A stretch of DNA of 30,400 bases, taken from positions 1 to 30,400 of the forward strand of contig JADNYV010000419.1 of NCBI GenBank assembly GCA_015501055.1, read 5' to 3'. This DNA is from Mucidula mucida (lineage: Eukaryota; Basidiomycota; Agaricomycetes; Agaricales; Physalacriaceae). Positions 1 through 10,532 of the stretch are shown here, piece after piece. How positions within the stretch are numbered: position 1 is the stretch's first letter; each line of letters opens with the position of its first letter. Made by a program: the position numbers and the translations under genes. The notes under the pieces were generated by a model. That model saw only the letters and a list, made by a program, of their open reading frames with translations, was not told the origin of the DNA and made no database searches.

Positions 1-658
1 GCCTTGCGAAAGGATGGCCGAATGAAGTACGCCTTATTCGATTTCGATCTGGCCTTGATGTTGCCTGCATCTACACCGCGCGCGTCCTGTCGCTTGCCAA
101 GAAAGGGTGGCTTCTTCGCCTCACTTGACGCTCCTCCGGATTTAAGGCAAGGTGAGTTTGAGTACGAACCCTTCGCATTCGATGTGGGGTGCTTAGGAAC
201 GATGTTCAGCACTTTCTTTCAAGTAAGTGCCAATCTTAGTGATTTGGTGATTTGGACCTTACCTTCGACAGCACTTGACTCCCATTGCGCCTATGTTGGC
301 GCCTCTAATGGACGGCATGGTCACCTGGGATGTTCGCGCGCGTTTTACAGCGGAACAGGCTTTGCAGTTCTTTGAGCAGCACGTCTCAGGCCTTGACGAG
401 AACATGTTGTATGCGATTCCACGGAACTCCGAGTACCAAGAATATGACTACTGGTCTGAACTTTCGCCCGACTTCGTTCGGAAATGGGCGCATCTACGCA
501 TACCGCCGGAACCGATTACAAGGAAGATGCTGCGCTGGATCTGTCGTTATCGAGTTTGCGATATGCTCGTGCAAAGGATTAGACGCATGTTCGCAAAGTG
601 GTCGGTTAGGTATGGTACTTTCGGTGACTTACTACTATTAGTTTCTACGAATCAATAA
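1..658 (+). pseudogene. Kinase-like gene K, copy 1 (3' part, P1 left arm)
   Basis: This is the 3' part of the kinase-like gene seen whole at 17085-18553; its 5' part lies before the window. The exon at 1-222 carries the DFG-equivalent FDFDLAL and the APFAFDVG-like stretch (here EPFAFDVGCLG). A 49-nt GT-AG intron follows (223-271), then an exon opening with HLTPIAPMLAPL. Compared with the P2 copies, one G is missing near 590 (GCATGTTCGC against GCATGGTTCGC). This shifts the frame in the last few codons, so the end becomes FAKWSVRYG and runs to 658 instead of stopping after VRKVVG. The loss affects only the C-terminal tail, so it could be a variant or an error. About 99% identical to 17944-18600 by eye. 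Confidence 0.75.
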
Positions 659-832
659 TTGGTACATTGACGAGATGAGTAAGCGCTTCAACTCTGCAAC
701 TCCGAGCGGCGTATTAGGGTCGCAGGGTGCAGTTGCATGCCATGAAATATGTCTGATTTTGCTTCTTCAACGATATCTACATCCAGTGCGACGTAAATAC
801 AGTACACAATGTTATCCAAACCGTGACCGAGA

Positions 833-1122
833 TGTGAGGGTCAAGGTAAGGACCCTCTAACTTAGTTAGATAGATGATGAGTTTTTGGTAAAAGACTAGC
901 TAAGTCAATAGCATTGATTCGACAAGTTGTAGTAGTACAAGAATTTAGGCTTTATAGTAAAGTATTGAGTAGCGGGTGGATTGGAGTCTGAGACTAAGTA
1001 AGACATAGGTAAGACTAAGTAATATATAGGTAAGACGAGGAGTTGAGGCTATGTAGGGGTGAGGAAGTGAGTTGAGTGGTTTGAGGAGGTGATTACCCAA
1101 TCCGGAATGGGTGACCTTCACA
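833..1122 (-). repeat. Ty3/gypsy 3' LTR, copy 1
   Basis: A 290-bp LTR bounded by TGTGAGGGTCA at the left and TGACCTTCACA at the right, which are near-perfect inverted termini. A purine tract (AAAGGGGGGATGG on the minus strand) sits just outside the right edge, where a polypurine tract should be, and the gypsy integrase 3' end follows. The element therefore reads on the minus strand in this arm. The left edge abuts sequence downstream of the kinase stop codon, so the element had inserted about 220 bp beyond that gene. The 61-aa open frame ending at 860 and the 70-aa frame at 1089-1301 only overlap this LTR. Confidence 0.75.
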
Positions 1123-1259
1123 CCATCCCCCCTTTAAGGACAAGAGGAGCAAGTCATAAAGTGTGGGATTGGGATCTAAGATTGGGGCTGGTAACGGGTT
1201 GGTGGCTTAGAGACGCACCCACTTTGGGTAGTTATTGGCAGGGCGGTCTCAAAGTGTGT

Positions 1260-1963
1260 TCAAGGGTTGCAATGAACGGGCGGCAGTGCAGGTGGCCGTG
1301 AGAGAGCCTCAATTGCGAAAGGGAGTGAAGGCAATGGAGTGTCTGGGAGTGCAATGTATGGTAGGGGTTTGATTAGGGGAGAGAAGTGTTTTGCGAGGAC
1401 TGAGGAGTGAGGGCGCAGTGATTTTGGATGTTGATAATGGAATTTTTTGATGATACTGTAGCGTTTTGACCATAACTTCACAGCCTGTGACCCATTATGG
1501 TCTGAAGTTACAGCGAACAGCTTCACAGACCCTTAAATTGCCTTTTTTGGACAGTTCCGCTTATAGCGGGACCTGAAATTGCCTTATTTGGAGGCTCGTG
1601 CCTGACCAAAGTGGTCCGTGACCCGTTATGATGTATATATAGCTTCACTTCAAAGACCCCCGTGACCCGTTATGTGAATTTGCGGTCGAAACACTACAGT
1701 ATCGTCCGCCATTGTTGGGATGTCTGACAAAGGTGTCCAAGCGCTTTCCTCGATGGGGAGTCCTTGCCAACATACAAAGTATTCAAAGTGATGCCTGATT
1801 TTGTGCGACTCTGTAATTGAATGGATCCATGGAGGCAGTCTGTCAATTGTGAATGGTTCTAGATTAGTGTGAGGATGGAATTTAGAGGGATCATGGTATT
1901 TCTCAAGGAGAGTGATGTTGAAAATGGGGTGGAGACGGGATAGGTAGGATGAGAGGTCCAAAT
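1260..1963 (-). pseudogene. Ty3/gypsy integrase C-terminus with chromodomain, P1 left arm
   Basis: The minus-strand frames encode the end of a chromovirus-type integrase: HPIFNITLLEKYHDP (the conserved HPxFxVSLLexY region), then a chromodomain core HFEYFVCWQGLPIEESAW, then a proline-rich tail ending VHCNP. A MITE at 1456-1699 cuts the chromodomain after MADD, splitting the frame into 1650-1963 and 1260-1455. The fragment begins abruptly at the palindrome spacer, where the rest of the polyprotein is absent. No protease, RT or RNase H of this element is present in the window. It is a dead remnant carried along with the duplicated kinase block. Confidence 0.75.
1456..1699. mobile_element. 244-bp MITE with TA target duplication (Tc1/mariner-like)
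   Basis: This insertion is found by comparison with the sister copy at 19381-19410, which reads straight through GATGATATCGTCC. Here the same sequence is split after GATGATA, and TA is repeated at 1700-1701. The element has terminal inverted repeats of the form CTGTAGYGTTTYGACC, extending imperfectly to about 25 bp. Inside are three direct copies of GTGACCCRTTATG (1487, 1618, 1662), two copies of AAATTGCCTTWTTTGGA and a short hairpin around TCCGCTTATAGCGGGA. No coding capacity. The TA duplication and small size suit a Tc1/mariner-type MITE; the family assignment is inference. Confidence 0.85.
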
Positions 1964-2091
1964 TTCCTCCACTAGAGTTCAAGCCTGGTGAGCTGGTATG
2001 GCTCTTGTGTTGCAACATCAAGACAACATGACCCACTATGAAGTTAGACCATTGTCACCTTGGTCCTTATTGTGTCATCAAAACGCGTACC
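1964..2091. repeat. Spacer at the centre of palindrome P1
   Basis: A 128-bp non-inverted centre between arms that share GAGGTCCAAAT at their inner edges. On the plus strand it reads as gypsy integrase (EFKPGELVWLL, then KLDHCHLGPYCVIK, the GPY/F module), continuous with the right arm. The right arm is therefore the original element and the left arm is the folded-back copy. The same spacer, with identical edges, is at 19662-19789. Confidence 0.8.
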
Positions 2092-2459
2092 ATTTGGACC
2101 TCTCATCCTACCTATCCCGTCTCCACCCCATTTTCAACATCACTCTCCTTGAGAAATACCATGATCCCTCTAAATTCCATCCTCACACTAATCTAGAACC
2201 ATTCACAATTGACAGACTGCCTCCATGGATCCATTCAATTACAGAGTCGCACAAAATCAGGCATCACTTTGAATACTTTGTATGTTGGCAAGGACTCCCC
2301 ACCAAGGAAAGCGCTTGGACACCTTTGTCAGACATCCCAACAACAGCGGACGATATCATCAAAAAATTCCATCATCAACATCCAAAATCACTGCGCCCTC
2401 ACTCCTCAGTCCTCGCAAAACACTTCTCTCCCCTAATTAAACCCCTACCATACATTGCA
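1975..2459 (+). pseudogene. Ty3/gypsy integrase GPY/F module and chromodomain, P1 right arm
   Basis: Plus-strand continuation of the chromovirus integrase: GPY/F-like KLDHCHLGPYCVIK, HPIFNITLLEKY, then chromodomain HFEYFVCWQGLP. An in-frame TGA interrupts the GPY/F part and a frame change lies at an AAAA run near 2078. The copia element interrupts the fragment at 2459, and its last codons reappear at 10842-10931 (PDTPLPSIPFAIEAL to VHCNP). Private changes relative to the other arms include CACCAAGGAAAGC for CATCGAGGAAAGC. Confidence 0.75.
2455..2459. other. Target-site duplication of the copia element, left
   Basis: TTGCA here and again at 10837-10841, directly outside the two LTRs. The uninterrupted target CATACATTGCACTCCC is preserved at 20150, which confirms the insertion and its 5-bp duplication. 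Confidence 0.9.
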
Positions 2460-2763
2460 TATTGCAACTTATAGTTGTCAGACAACGTGGGGGAACAGGA
2501 CGACATATATTGGTGCATAATTGAGGTATTTAAACAAAAAACGGACATGTATCTAAGTGAGAGAACAACAGAAAGTAAGTAAGTAAATGTAACTACACGG
2601 AGAGAGAATACTAAGTAACAATGGAGTCGGATGCTCAGATTGAGTCGTTCCGAGTCTGTAGAATTGTGTCGTCTGTCGGAGACGATGGTAGCGAGTCGGT
2701 GTAAATGGATGCGGGTTGGTAAACATAAGTGCGGGTCCGTTGTGACCGGCTTGTATTCCAACA
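2460..2763 (-). repeat. Copia 3' LTR
   Basis: A 304-bp LTR, TATTGCAAC...TTCCAACA as read on the plus strand, so it starts TGTTGGAATA on the element strand. It pairs with 10533-10836 without indels. I count 13 differences. Eleven are transitions, and all of these fall on CpG dinucleotides in one or both copies. Confidence 0.9.
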
Positions 2764-2770
2764 CTCCCCC

Positions 2771-3270
2771 TCAAGCCGGAAGAAGTCCCAGGCTGTGAGC
2801 GAAGTGCTTTGCCTTTGTGCTTGGAAGGGCTTTCGTCAGGATGTCGGCGACCATGTCCTCAGTGGGACAATAGATGAGACGAATGTCTCCGTTCTGGATG
2901 GAGTACCAAATAAAGTGGTACCGGATATCGATGTGTTTGGTGCGCGCATGGAATTGGCCGAGTTCGGCGTGAGCGAGGGCAAGTGCAGATTGATTGTCGT
3001 CGTAGAGAATGATGGGGTACTTGAGTGGTGCGAAAAGTTCTGAGAGGAAATGTTGCGTCCACATGGCTTCCTTGCCGGCATACGTTAGCACGACATATTC
3101 GGCCTCGGTGGTGGAGAGAGCGACAAGTTCCTGCTGTTTAGACGACCAGGAAACGGCGCCGCCGTCAATGAGGAATGCGTACCCAGAAATGGCCTTTCTA
3201 TTGTCTGATGACATTCCGTCTGCATCAACATATCCTTCCAGCCCTTGATTCCTTCCTTCTCCTCCATATG
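2771..3270 (-). pseudogene. Copia RNase H domain (frameshifted end of pol)
   Basis: The RNase H frame at 3214-2771 contains the Ty1/copia hallmarks SGYAFLIDGGAVSWSSKQQ, LSTTEAEY, YDDNQSALALA, RTKHIDIRYHFI and ADILTKALP, and ends with HFAHSLGLLPA*. It is in a different frame from the upstream reverse transcriptase. The linker (about 3214-3271) has shifted, so pol is broken between RT and RNase H. Confidence 0.88.
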
Positions 3271-5378
3271 TCAGCTTCTTCCCTTAATGTATTGAAGTGC
3301 ATGTTTTGCTGCGTGCCAGTGAACGAGTCCCGGATTGTCAGAGAAGCGAGAGAGGATGGTGGACGCATAAGCCAAGTCCGGACGTGTTCCTGTCGTGATC
3401 CAAATCAGTGATCCAACAAGTTCGCGATAAGGGTAGCGTCGCATTTCTGCAATTTCGTTGGGATCAGTGGGGCATTGGTCGCGGGATAGGTTGGCAGAAG
3501 GATCCATGGGAATAGCTGAAGGCTTGCAGTCAACCATGTTGAAACGCTGCAGCACGGAGTCAATATACGAAGTCTGATTGAGAGAGATTGATTTCTCCGC
3601 TCGGTTGCGAATAATCTCCATACCCAGGAGCCAGCTAATTGGGCCGAGGAGAGTCACTTGGAAAAGTTGGGCAATACGCTCCTGCACGTCGTCGATCAGT
3701 GCGAGAGAACTGCCGGTGATAGTGCAGTCATCAACGTGTATGGCGAGAATGATGATGTCCGCGCCTTGGACAAGTCGGAAAACCGCGTGATCTTTCTTGA
3801 GTGCAGTGAAGCCAAGTGTTGCGAGTGCCGCAGTAAGCTTCTTGTACCATTTACGAGAGCTTTGCTTCAAACCATAGATGGTCTTGAAGAGTTGGAGCAC
3901 GTACTTCTGGCGATCCGTGAATTCAAAGTCTGGTGGTTGCTCCATATAGATCTCCTTGTTGTCGTCAAATTCTCCATTGAGAAACACGCCATGGAAATCG
4001 AAAACTTTGATCTCCCAATCATTTCGAGCGGCGATGGAGAGGATGATACGGAGGGCAGCGAGTTTAGCGACGGGTGCAAAAGTGACGAAGTAGTCGACAC
4101 CCTCGACTTGGGTAAATCCTTGCGCGACGAGTTGGGCCTTGTACTTGTCGATGACTCCGCCTGACTTCTTTTTGATTCGCAAGACCCATTTGGAACCAAT
4201 AACGTTCCGATCATCGGGTCGCGGCACGAGTTGCCATGTGCCGGCGTCTATTAGCGTCTTGATTTCTTCCTCGATTGCTGTTTTCCACCGTGGCCAGTCT
4301 GCTCGCTTCTTTGCTTCCTTGAATATAGGCTCAATAGCCTCAGACTCGGCAATAGCGGCTGCCATGGCCATCTCAACTTGGTCTGGCTCCATAATATTGA
4401 TGCAGCCAACGTCAACACTGCCCGCGGATGCCTCACGCGAGGCTGTGGACAACTTCTTTGCTTCTGCCATCTCCTGGACTTTTCTCGATGGTTTCCTCTC
4501 GCGGCGGTCACTGTGTATGTCTGCAGGATCAAGTCCTTCACGACGGAGTAGTCCAGTCACGAAGTCGGGCATAGTGGACAAGTCAGGTTGGGATGAAGCG
4601 GATGTGGATGGAATGGGAGCTGGTGTGGATAAATTGGGTGGTGCAGGAGGTGACGACAATGGCGCAGAGGGCGTAGAAGGTGTGTTTTTCACGTTTTGAG
4701 CACCAGATGTTTGCTGAATGCCTTCATTTCCCTTCTTCCCCTCATTCAGCACAGTATGAGGTAGTTGTATCTCCACAGAGTCGTCAAATTTCACGCTCCT
4801 TTCAACTGCAATAGACCGATTATCAGGCCAGTAGATCCTGTGGCCACTGCTGTCACCGTCAAAGCCCAGCCAACGACCAATGCGAGCACGGCCGTCAAGT
4901 TTTGAACTGTCGGCGTCGTGAACCCAGACCTTGCACCCGCACTTGTGCAGGTCTCGCAAATTTGGCTTCTCGCCATGGAGCATCTCGTACGGCGTCTTGC
5001 CGTCCAACAAGCGCGTTGATGTACAGTTCTTCAGCCAGACCGCGTGCTTCAAAGCTTCGCCCCAGAGGTTCTTTGGAAGTCCAGCCGCGTGTAACATGGC
5101 GCGAACTTTCTCAAGAAATGTGCGGTTCAGACGCTCCGCGATGCCGTTGTGCTCCGGAGTATCGTGCACCGTCAAGTTTTGCTTGGTGCCCTGGGACGCA
5201 AGATGCGCATCAAACTCGGCGCTGCGGTATTCACCGCCTTGATCGGTGTGGAATTCCTTGATTTTTGTGTTGAATTGCGTGCTAAGCCACGCCTCGAATT
5301 GCTGATATGTTTCAAAGGTCTCGTCCTTCGTCCTGACGAGAAATACAACCGAGTAACACGTGTGATCATCTGTGTATG
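3271..5378 (-). pseudogene. Copia pol: integrase core C-part and reverse transcriptase
   Basis: A long open frame on the minus strand. It opens with integrase core residues FHTDQGGEYRS (second Asp) and HNGIAERLNRTFLEKVRAML (Glu of the DDE triad). A low-complexity Pro/Ser linker follows, then the RVT_2 reverse transcriptase: GSKWVLRIKKKSGGVIDKYK, LVAQGFTQVEGVDYF, KVFDFHGVFLNGE (first catalytic Asp), YGLKQSSRKWYKKL and the active-site box IHVDDCTITGS (HVDD where YVDD is usual). It ends with RPDLAYASTILSRF, ahead of the frameshift into RNase H. The part before 5378 is separated from the rest of integrase by the nested transposon. Apart from the breaks the catalytic motifs look intact. Confidence 0.9.
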
Positions 5379-5386
5379 ACACATAA
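5379..5386. other. 8-bp target-site duplication of the nested DNA transposon, left
   Basis: ACACATAA here and again at 8250-8257. Removing the element and one copy rejoins the copia integrase in frame (EYYV followed by SYTDDHTCY), which fixes the insertion point exactly. Confidence 0.9.
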
Positions 5387-8249
5387 CAAGGGGGTTCCAA
5401 AATTAAAATTTTGTACACAGGGCCGTTTAATTTTTTTCAGACCTCGGCGTAGACCCTACCTACCTCTATGACATCATATATAGCATGTGATGCGTTATTT
5501 ACCGTATTGGTACTAGCCCCTGACCCCACTTCCTTCCCCGCACCATCATCTACGGTGCTTTCCTCCTCTTGTGCCACAGCCGTTGCATGTCCAACGCGGC
5601 GGAATAAAATCCATGCCTATACAGGCCATATGGAACTTTCCTTCTGGTCAGTAAGATTGTTATTTGACGCAAAGATGGCACTTACCCATCCCGTCTCACA
5701 TCCAGCTCGCATGCACTTGGCCGCACTTTCTCTCTCTTCCTCTGCAACCTTCACACCACATACGCATTCGCCAAGCATATCTGCCACTGTCTTTCGCTTC
5801 AATACCCTGGAAGGTCTACCACTGTTCGTCCTGGATGTACTCGCCAGCTGGATCGATGGCTGGAGTTGAGCAACGACTGCCGGAGTTAGTAAAGCTTGGA
5901 TCGCATTCGGTGGAGGATTCGGCAGGAGTAAAAGGACTGCTACGGGTGTAGATGTCGCCGTTACCGCTGCCGCAGTGGTAGATCGAGGTGTTGTTGTGGT
6001 ATCCTCCGCCGTTTCGTCAATTGGTGCGTTTAAAACTCCCATTTTGACATCCTCCAACTCTTCTACAGCCGATGTCTCTCCCTCCTCATCATCCATATCA
6101 TTGTCATCCCCGCCGGACTTGCCTACTTCGGATTCTCCATCATTGACAGACTCTTTGGCGTCTTCCTCGCGCTCACCATTAGGTGCTTCTTCGTCATCGC
6201 CGTCAAGCCAAGATGCATCTTCGACGGCCCATCAACGATGACCAGTGGCCAATGGTTGTGATGGTGAGTCAAGAGACTTGGGATTTGGTTTAACAAACGG
6301 TGAGCTATCTGTGCAACTCGATTTCCGCCGAGACGCCAGAGTAATAGACCCCGAAGGTAGTCTTCCTCAATGTAGCTCCGTGGACGATACGCGCCAGTAG
6401 CAGCACGCTCATAGAGTGCCAGCATTGCTCTAATTCCCATTCCTTGCTTCAGGCCAATCCGAATGATTTGATCTACCGCCTCAACCTTCCCACTACAAAT
6501 CGCAACGAGTAGACGCTTGTGGTTGGACAGTGCTTTCGCTCTCACCCGCAGCATCTTCGCAGTATTCAAACCCTTCAACTTCTGTATGTTGAGCTGTTTG
6601 CCACGGTGGTAATACTTTGCCACGAGCTGGGTGTGCGAATTGTATGCAAGGTTTGCATTATGTGTACGCCATCCTTTATCCGCTTCAATATCCCCAATAG
6701 TGCTGAATTCTGGGGCAGCGTATTGCATGCCGGACATCGGTCTCGTTATTACGCAGCCAGCAACGACAGAGAAGACCACGGACAACAAGAACACCTTGTC
6801 TAACTCGTATTCAAAGGGCAATGTGTGCTGAGCATGGAGCGCGAAGGGATAGTCCTTGTGGGGTGATGCTCCATCGGGAAATGGAGGTGCGTAACCGGGG
6901 CATGGTGTTTGAATGGCTTGTTGACGCTTTGTGATAGGTACGACTTCACTGTCCGAGAGGGCGTCATATCAATGACTGACATTGGCGTGAAGAACTCGGA
7001 AGATGACTCGGCGGGAGGCGCTGGACTCGGAGGAGAGTATTCACTCTGAAGGTCGAGTGCCGCCGTATTAATATCATCACTATCATGCGCATAGGACTGT
7101 TATATAGGTCAGTCTCATTCCATCACTGTCAGTAAATGGAAACACTCACAATGTATCTAGGGCCTTGATTAAAAGTTCAATCTTCTCTTTGAACAACCCT
7201 TCGCTAACGCCGTGTTCCTCAATAAAGTAGTGCATGAACTCCAACACGCCGCTAACGCCCTCGGTTCCATTTTGGATCAGCCCTCTTGCTTCCTCCACGT
7301 CCATTCCCCATCCAAACGTGCCATGCACATGCTTGTTCAGACCATCTTCCCATAGATCATCTCCGCGAGCCTGTGGATTCCATACATGCTCGGATCTCCG
7401 CCGAATGGACCAAGAGGGTCATAACTGCTCTCAGTTACAGGAATACTGGCTGGATCAATGTGACTGATCTTTTTCTTGAGCGTGAGGAGCAGCTTTGATG
7501 TAGGTTCGCGTGCTGGGACCATCTGCACCGAGTTTTGAAAACGATAGGGCAATGACTTGAGAGATGGGATAGAAAGCGCTGGAGGACTAACGCAAGCTGG
7601 AGACAATGGCAGGGGTGCCGTACATGTGCTGGATGATGAACCAGAGGGTTGTGATAGGACGCGAGGCGCGTTGACCTGTGCTGGAATTTTTCGTTGCCCG
7701 CGGTTTAAGGAATGCTGTCAGACCCTGCTGATGTTCGTGCTTTTGAGCATCACCTTCCTTCTTCAGCCGCTTCTCCTTATTCTTGATGCAAGTTTTTTTA
7801 TTGATATGCGTTAGAAGGATGTTCTTTGCCCCGCCTGGCCCCGTTTTGACCTCACAACCGCATGCCGGACATAAAGCGGTGTTATTATTGATGATTTGGA
7901 TCTGCGCTAAGGTGAGAACATGTCAATAAAGTTTGCTGATGTGACTGACATTGGTTTCTGTATAACTCTGCTATTTGAGGACATTATGTGAGTAGCTTCG
8001 GCGGGTGAGCGAAGGCGGAGCAAGGGTAGTTACTATATTTGGACAGCTGTCGTCTGCTACACGTTTTAGCATTGCCGCAGGCGCGGATATGTCTCATTAT
8101 GGTATAGAATGACAGTCAATACTTCAATACACAATTTGGGACCCAAACATCGCCCGAAATACCATAGTTTGAGAAAACTTTTTTGGGACCCCGAGGCTGA
8201 CCCTACCTACCTGCCGGATGTATCGGACTTTAAGTCCGGAACCCCCTTG
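5387..8249 (-). mobile_element. DNA transposon nested in the copia integrase
   Basis: A 2863-bp element with 12-bp perfect terminal inverted repeats CAAGGGGGTTCC and an 8-bp target duplication. Each terminus continues into a small palindrome (AAAATTAAAATTTT at the left; GGACTTAAAGTCC at the right). Just inside both ends lies the same motif GACCCTACCTACCT in direct orientation (5452 and 8199). It carries one degenerate multi-exon gene on the minus strand. An 8-bp duplication is usual for hAT-like elements, and KDZ elements of basidiomycetes also make one. I cannot assign the superfamily from sequence alone. Confidence 0.88.
5617..7984 (-). pseudogene. Transposon-borne BED-finger-like protein, multi-exon
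   Basis: Minus-strand coding blocks, in order. (1) About 7900-7570: a zinc-finger-like CPACGCEV...LTHINKKTC with a basic helix, then a QGLTAFLKPR linker. (2) 7606-7337 and 7328-7146: a region with FGWGMDVEEARGLIQNG and GVSEGLFKEKIELLIKAL. (3) About 6900-6123: SPHKDYPFALHAQHTLPFEY, then YNSHTQLVAKYYHRGKQLN, LLVAICSGKVEAVDQIIRIG and GLLLWRLGGNRVAQIAHR. (4) 6096-5617: an acidic stretch, then a PHD-like CVCGVKV...CMRAGCETGW. I recognise this as a protein type widespread in agaricomycete genomes, but I know no proven function. Frames change between blocks; some changes are likely introns and others decay. The ATG at 7984 is only a candidate start. A transposase role is inferred from its place inside a TIR element. 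Confidence 0.65.
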
Positions 8250-8257
8250 ACACATAA

Positions 8258-8652
8258 TACTCCTTGTGGGACGGCGTCTGGACTGGAGAAGGACCCCAAA
8301 GGTCGAAATGAATAGTATCTCCTAGTTTTGTGGTGCGTGGACGCTTGCTGACCTTCCTTACAGGTTTTCGAGTCTTCTTTCCGTACTTGCACGCGTCACA
8401 CGACTTCGGCGCAGGTTTTGATTCGTCCAGGATAATTCCCTCGACAATGTGGTCCTTGACCAGGTGCTTCGCGACATTGGGCGAAATATGGCCCATCATC
8501 TGATGGAGCTTGTCGAGGGTAACGGTGATGGGGGATTCGTCTGTGTTCATAGCGCGAGGTGTGTCCGTTTCAATTTGATAAAGGCCTCCTTTAACAGGAA
8601 CCTTTCCTAGGATCTTATCCTTCTGGTTGTAGATGCACATTTGGACGCGCAA
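8258..8652 (-). pseudogene. Copia GAG-pre-integrase and integrase N-part
   Basis: A minus-strand frame with the pre-integrase module (GGLYQI, then the HHCC zinc finger as LHQMMGH...CDACKYGK) and the start of the integrase core with its first catalytic Asp in IHFDLWGPSP. It stops at the nested transposon; the remainder of the integrase continues from 5378. The frame differs from that of the upstream protease ORF, so a frameshift lies near 8645. Confidence 0.88.
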
Positions 8653-9952
8653 ATAGCATGGAGTAGCCCGCGGCGGTGATCTTGCTCACCGAGAGCAGCG
8701 TAACACCGAGCTTCGGGGCATAGAGGACATCCCAAACAAGAAATTGTGCCCGTTCACCACCTTTCCCAGGTAAGTAAACATGCATATCCCCCTTGCCAAT
8801 CGCCTCAAATTTGCCCTTGTCAGCGGCAGTGATGGACTTCGAAGTGATGGGGGTATAGTTGAATAGGTGATGGCGGTACGGCGTCATGTGGCGAGAGGCA
8901 CCTGAATCATACAGGTTGACCTCGGGATCGTTGGGAATCGTGGCGGCGGCAGCAAGAAATGCAGTATTAAAGGTACGCGTAAACACGTCTTCCCCTTCAT
9001 CTCTGACCTCTTCTAGGTCAAACTCGACATTGGGCCAGTCTTCTAGGTCCAAAATCTCCTCGCCAGCATCAAAATCGCTGAAATCTTCAAAATCGTCTTC
9101 GCCAGGTATGCTGTACTCCCCCTCATCAGAGCAATCTGATGAATCTGATACGTTCTGCAGGTTGGGCATGTGATCATCATCAAGCTCCGAGTCCGAGACA
9201 TCAAAGAGCAATGGCATTGAGTCCGCGCAAGACTCGTCAATGGATATATTGTCGGGAAAATGGGGAATGGGGAGCGCTGAGAGGGGAACAGCTTCCTCAG
9301 GAGCCTCGATAGGTACGTCGTCTTGTACCTCTGTGGGTGATGCGACCTCATTGTTGAGGTACAGTCCAGCCAATCCTTCAAGCTCCTCCTCCGCATCACG
9401 GACATACTCGGTCCATGGCTCGACATAGCCACCGAGATTTTCCTCAGTCAAGTTGTGCCAGTCTGCATCAGAGTCACCGGACTCTGAGCCCTTGACGTGG
9501 GCATACCACACGCCGTCATCGTCATTGGTTGCCTTGTTTCCCAACATACGACCTTTCCCCTTCCCTTGGGGACCCTGTCCTTCTTTTCCTCCTCCCTTCG
9601 CCCAACATTTTGCCTTAATATGCCCCTTCTTGTGGCAGTTATAGCATTCAACATTGCTACTCTTTCTGCCACCCTGGGAGCGACGGCCACGACCAGAGGA
9701 GCCGCTGCTCGTGTTGAATGCAGCCTCCTTCTCCTCCTTCTTTGGCGCCTTGAGAGTACGACGATCGGCTTCGTCGTTGACGCCGCGCATAACTGTCTCG
9801 AAGTCGAGATCTTTCGTGAGGAGGGTCGACGTAGCTGTCAACACTGACAGGTACGTGTCGTAGGATGGTGGGAGGGAGCCCATGTAGATGGCGAGGGCAT
9901 TGTCATTGCCCGGATACGCGCCCATGGATCGTAGGTCCTCGAGGATGGTTCA
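8615..9952 (-). pseudogene. Copia Gag C-part and aspartic protease
   Basis: Contains the Gag zinc knuckle CYNCHKKGHIKAKC (CX2CX4HX4C) after a basic Gly/Arg/Ser segment, a long acidic spacer of about 200 residues rich in Asp, Glu and Ser, and the protease active site NLYDSGASRHMT. An in-frame TGA at 9950-9952 separates it from the upstream Gag frame (10174-9950). Confidence 0.88.
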
Positions 9953-10419
9953 GATGATGTTACTATGAGTTTTCACGTCTCCGTTCTCGGCGCACTTTGT
10001 GTCATGCAGCTTCCGACGCAGGTCCACTGTCATCATCTTCGACTTCTTCTTGTACTCATCCTTCACCTTCTTCCACATCAATCCCGGCGTCTTCTCTCCC
10101 TTGACCTTCAGGAACAGCGCATCCGGTACTGTCGCTGCAATTCCCTGCTTCAAGATGCCGTGTTCGAGTTCCATAATCGGACAACTTCAGGGTGCTTGAC
10201 GATGGACTCCTTCTCTTCTGTCGTCGGGTTCTGTGGGTCAGCGGGGACTGGCACAGCTGGGGCTGCGAAGTTTTCCTCCAAGTATTCGTCGAGCTGAGCG
10301 GCCTCAGCAGCGAAGACCATACGGTCGCGATAGGTGACAAAGTTTGAGCCATCCGCCTTCAAGTGCGGAAGACGGACGAAGTACTTGACGAGCTTCGTGT
10401 TGGCGGATGTCGAGGACAT
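9950..10419 (-). pseudogene. Copia Gag N-terminus, frameshifted
   Basis: Starts MSSTSANTKLVKYF at 10419 and reads to about 10170. There the frame changes to the one continuing MELEHGILKQGIAATVPDAL and KVKDEYKKKSKMMTVDLRRK (UBN2-like Gag core), which ends at the stop at 9950-9952. A leader of about 110 bp separates it from the 5' LTR. Confidence 0.85.
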
Positions 10420-10532
10420 GGCGGGGACATTAGGGATTTACGAGATGTGATAACGATGGGTAGAGCGAAGAGGTGGCGAGCAAAAGATAGAGATATTCGA
10501 GGTAGATTTAGTTATGGCCGGGGCCCATAACC

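Noticed and set aside
675..860. 61-codon open frame, repeated four times in the window (also at 11331, 18619, 20647)
   Set aside because: It recurs only because the block is duplicated. It ends inside the gypsy LTR, has no recognisable domain and differs in frame from the kinase gene.
1089..1301. 70-codon open frame, also at 10890, 19033 and 20206
   Set aside because: It overlaps the LTR edge, the polypurine tract and the antisense of the integrase tail, so it is a shadow of the retrotransposon 3' end.
1..1963. P1 left arm as a telomere-proximal repeat
   Set aside because: There is no array of TTAGGG-type repeats; single TTAGGG occurrences are chance.
2460..2763. Neurospora-type RIP (CpA to TpA) as the cause of LTR divergence
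   Set aside because: The changes are at CpG, not CpA. CpG methylation decay or a CpG-directed process fits better.
4139..4699. 186-codon plus-strand frame inside copia
   Set aside because: It is the exact antisense of the reverse transcriptase linker and core, whose motifs are unmistakable on the minus strand.
5617..7984. Calling the nested element's protein a hAT transposase
   Set aside because: The 8-bp duplication and BED-like finger are compatible, but I cannot find the hAT dimerisation region or a clear catalytic triad, so I left the superfamily open.
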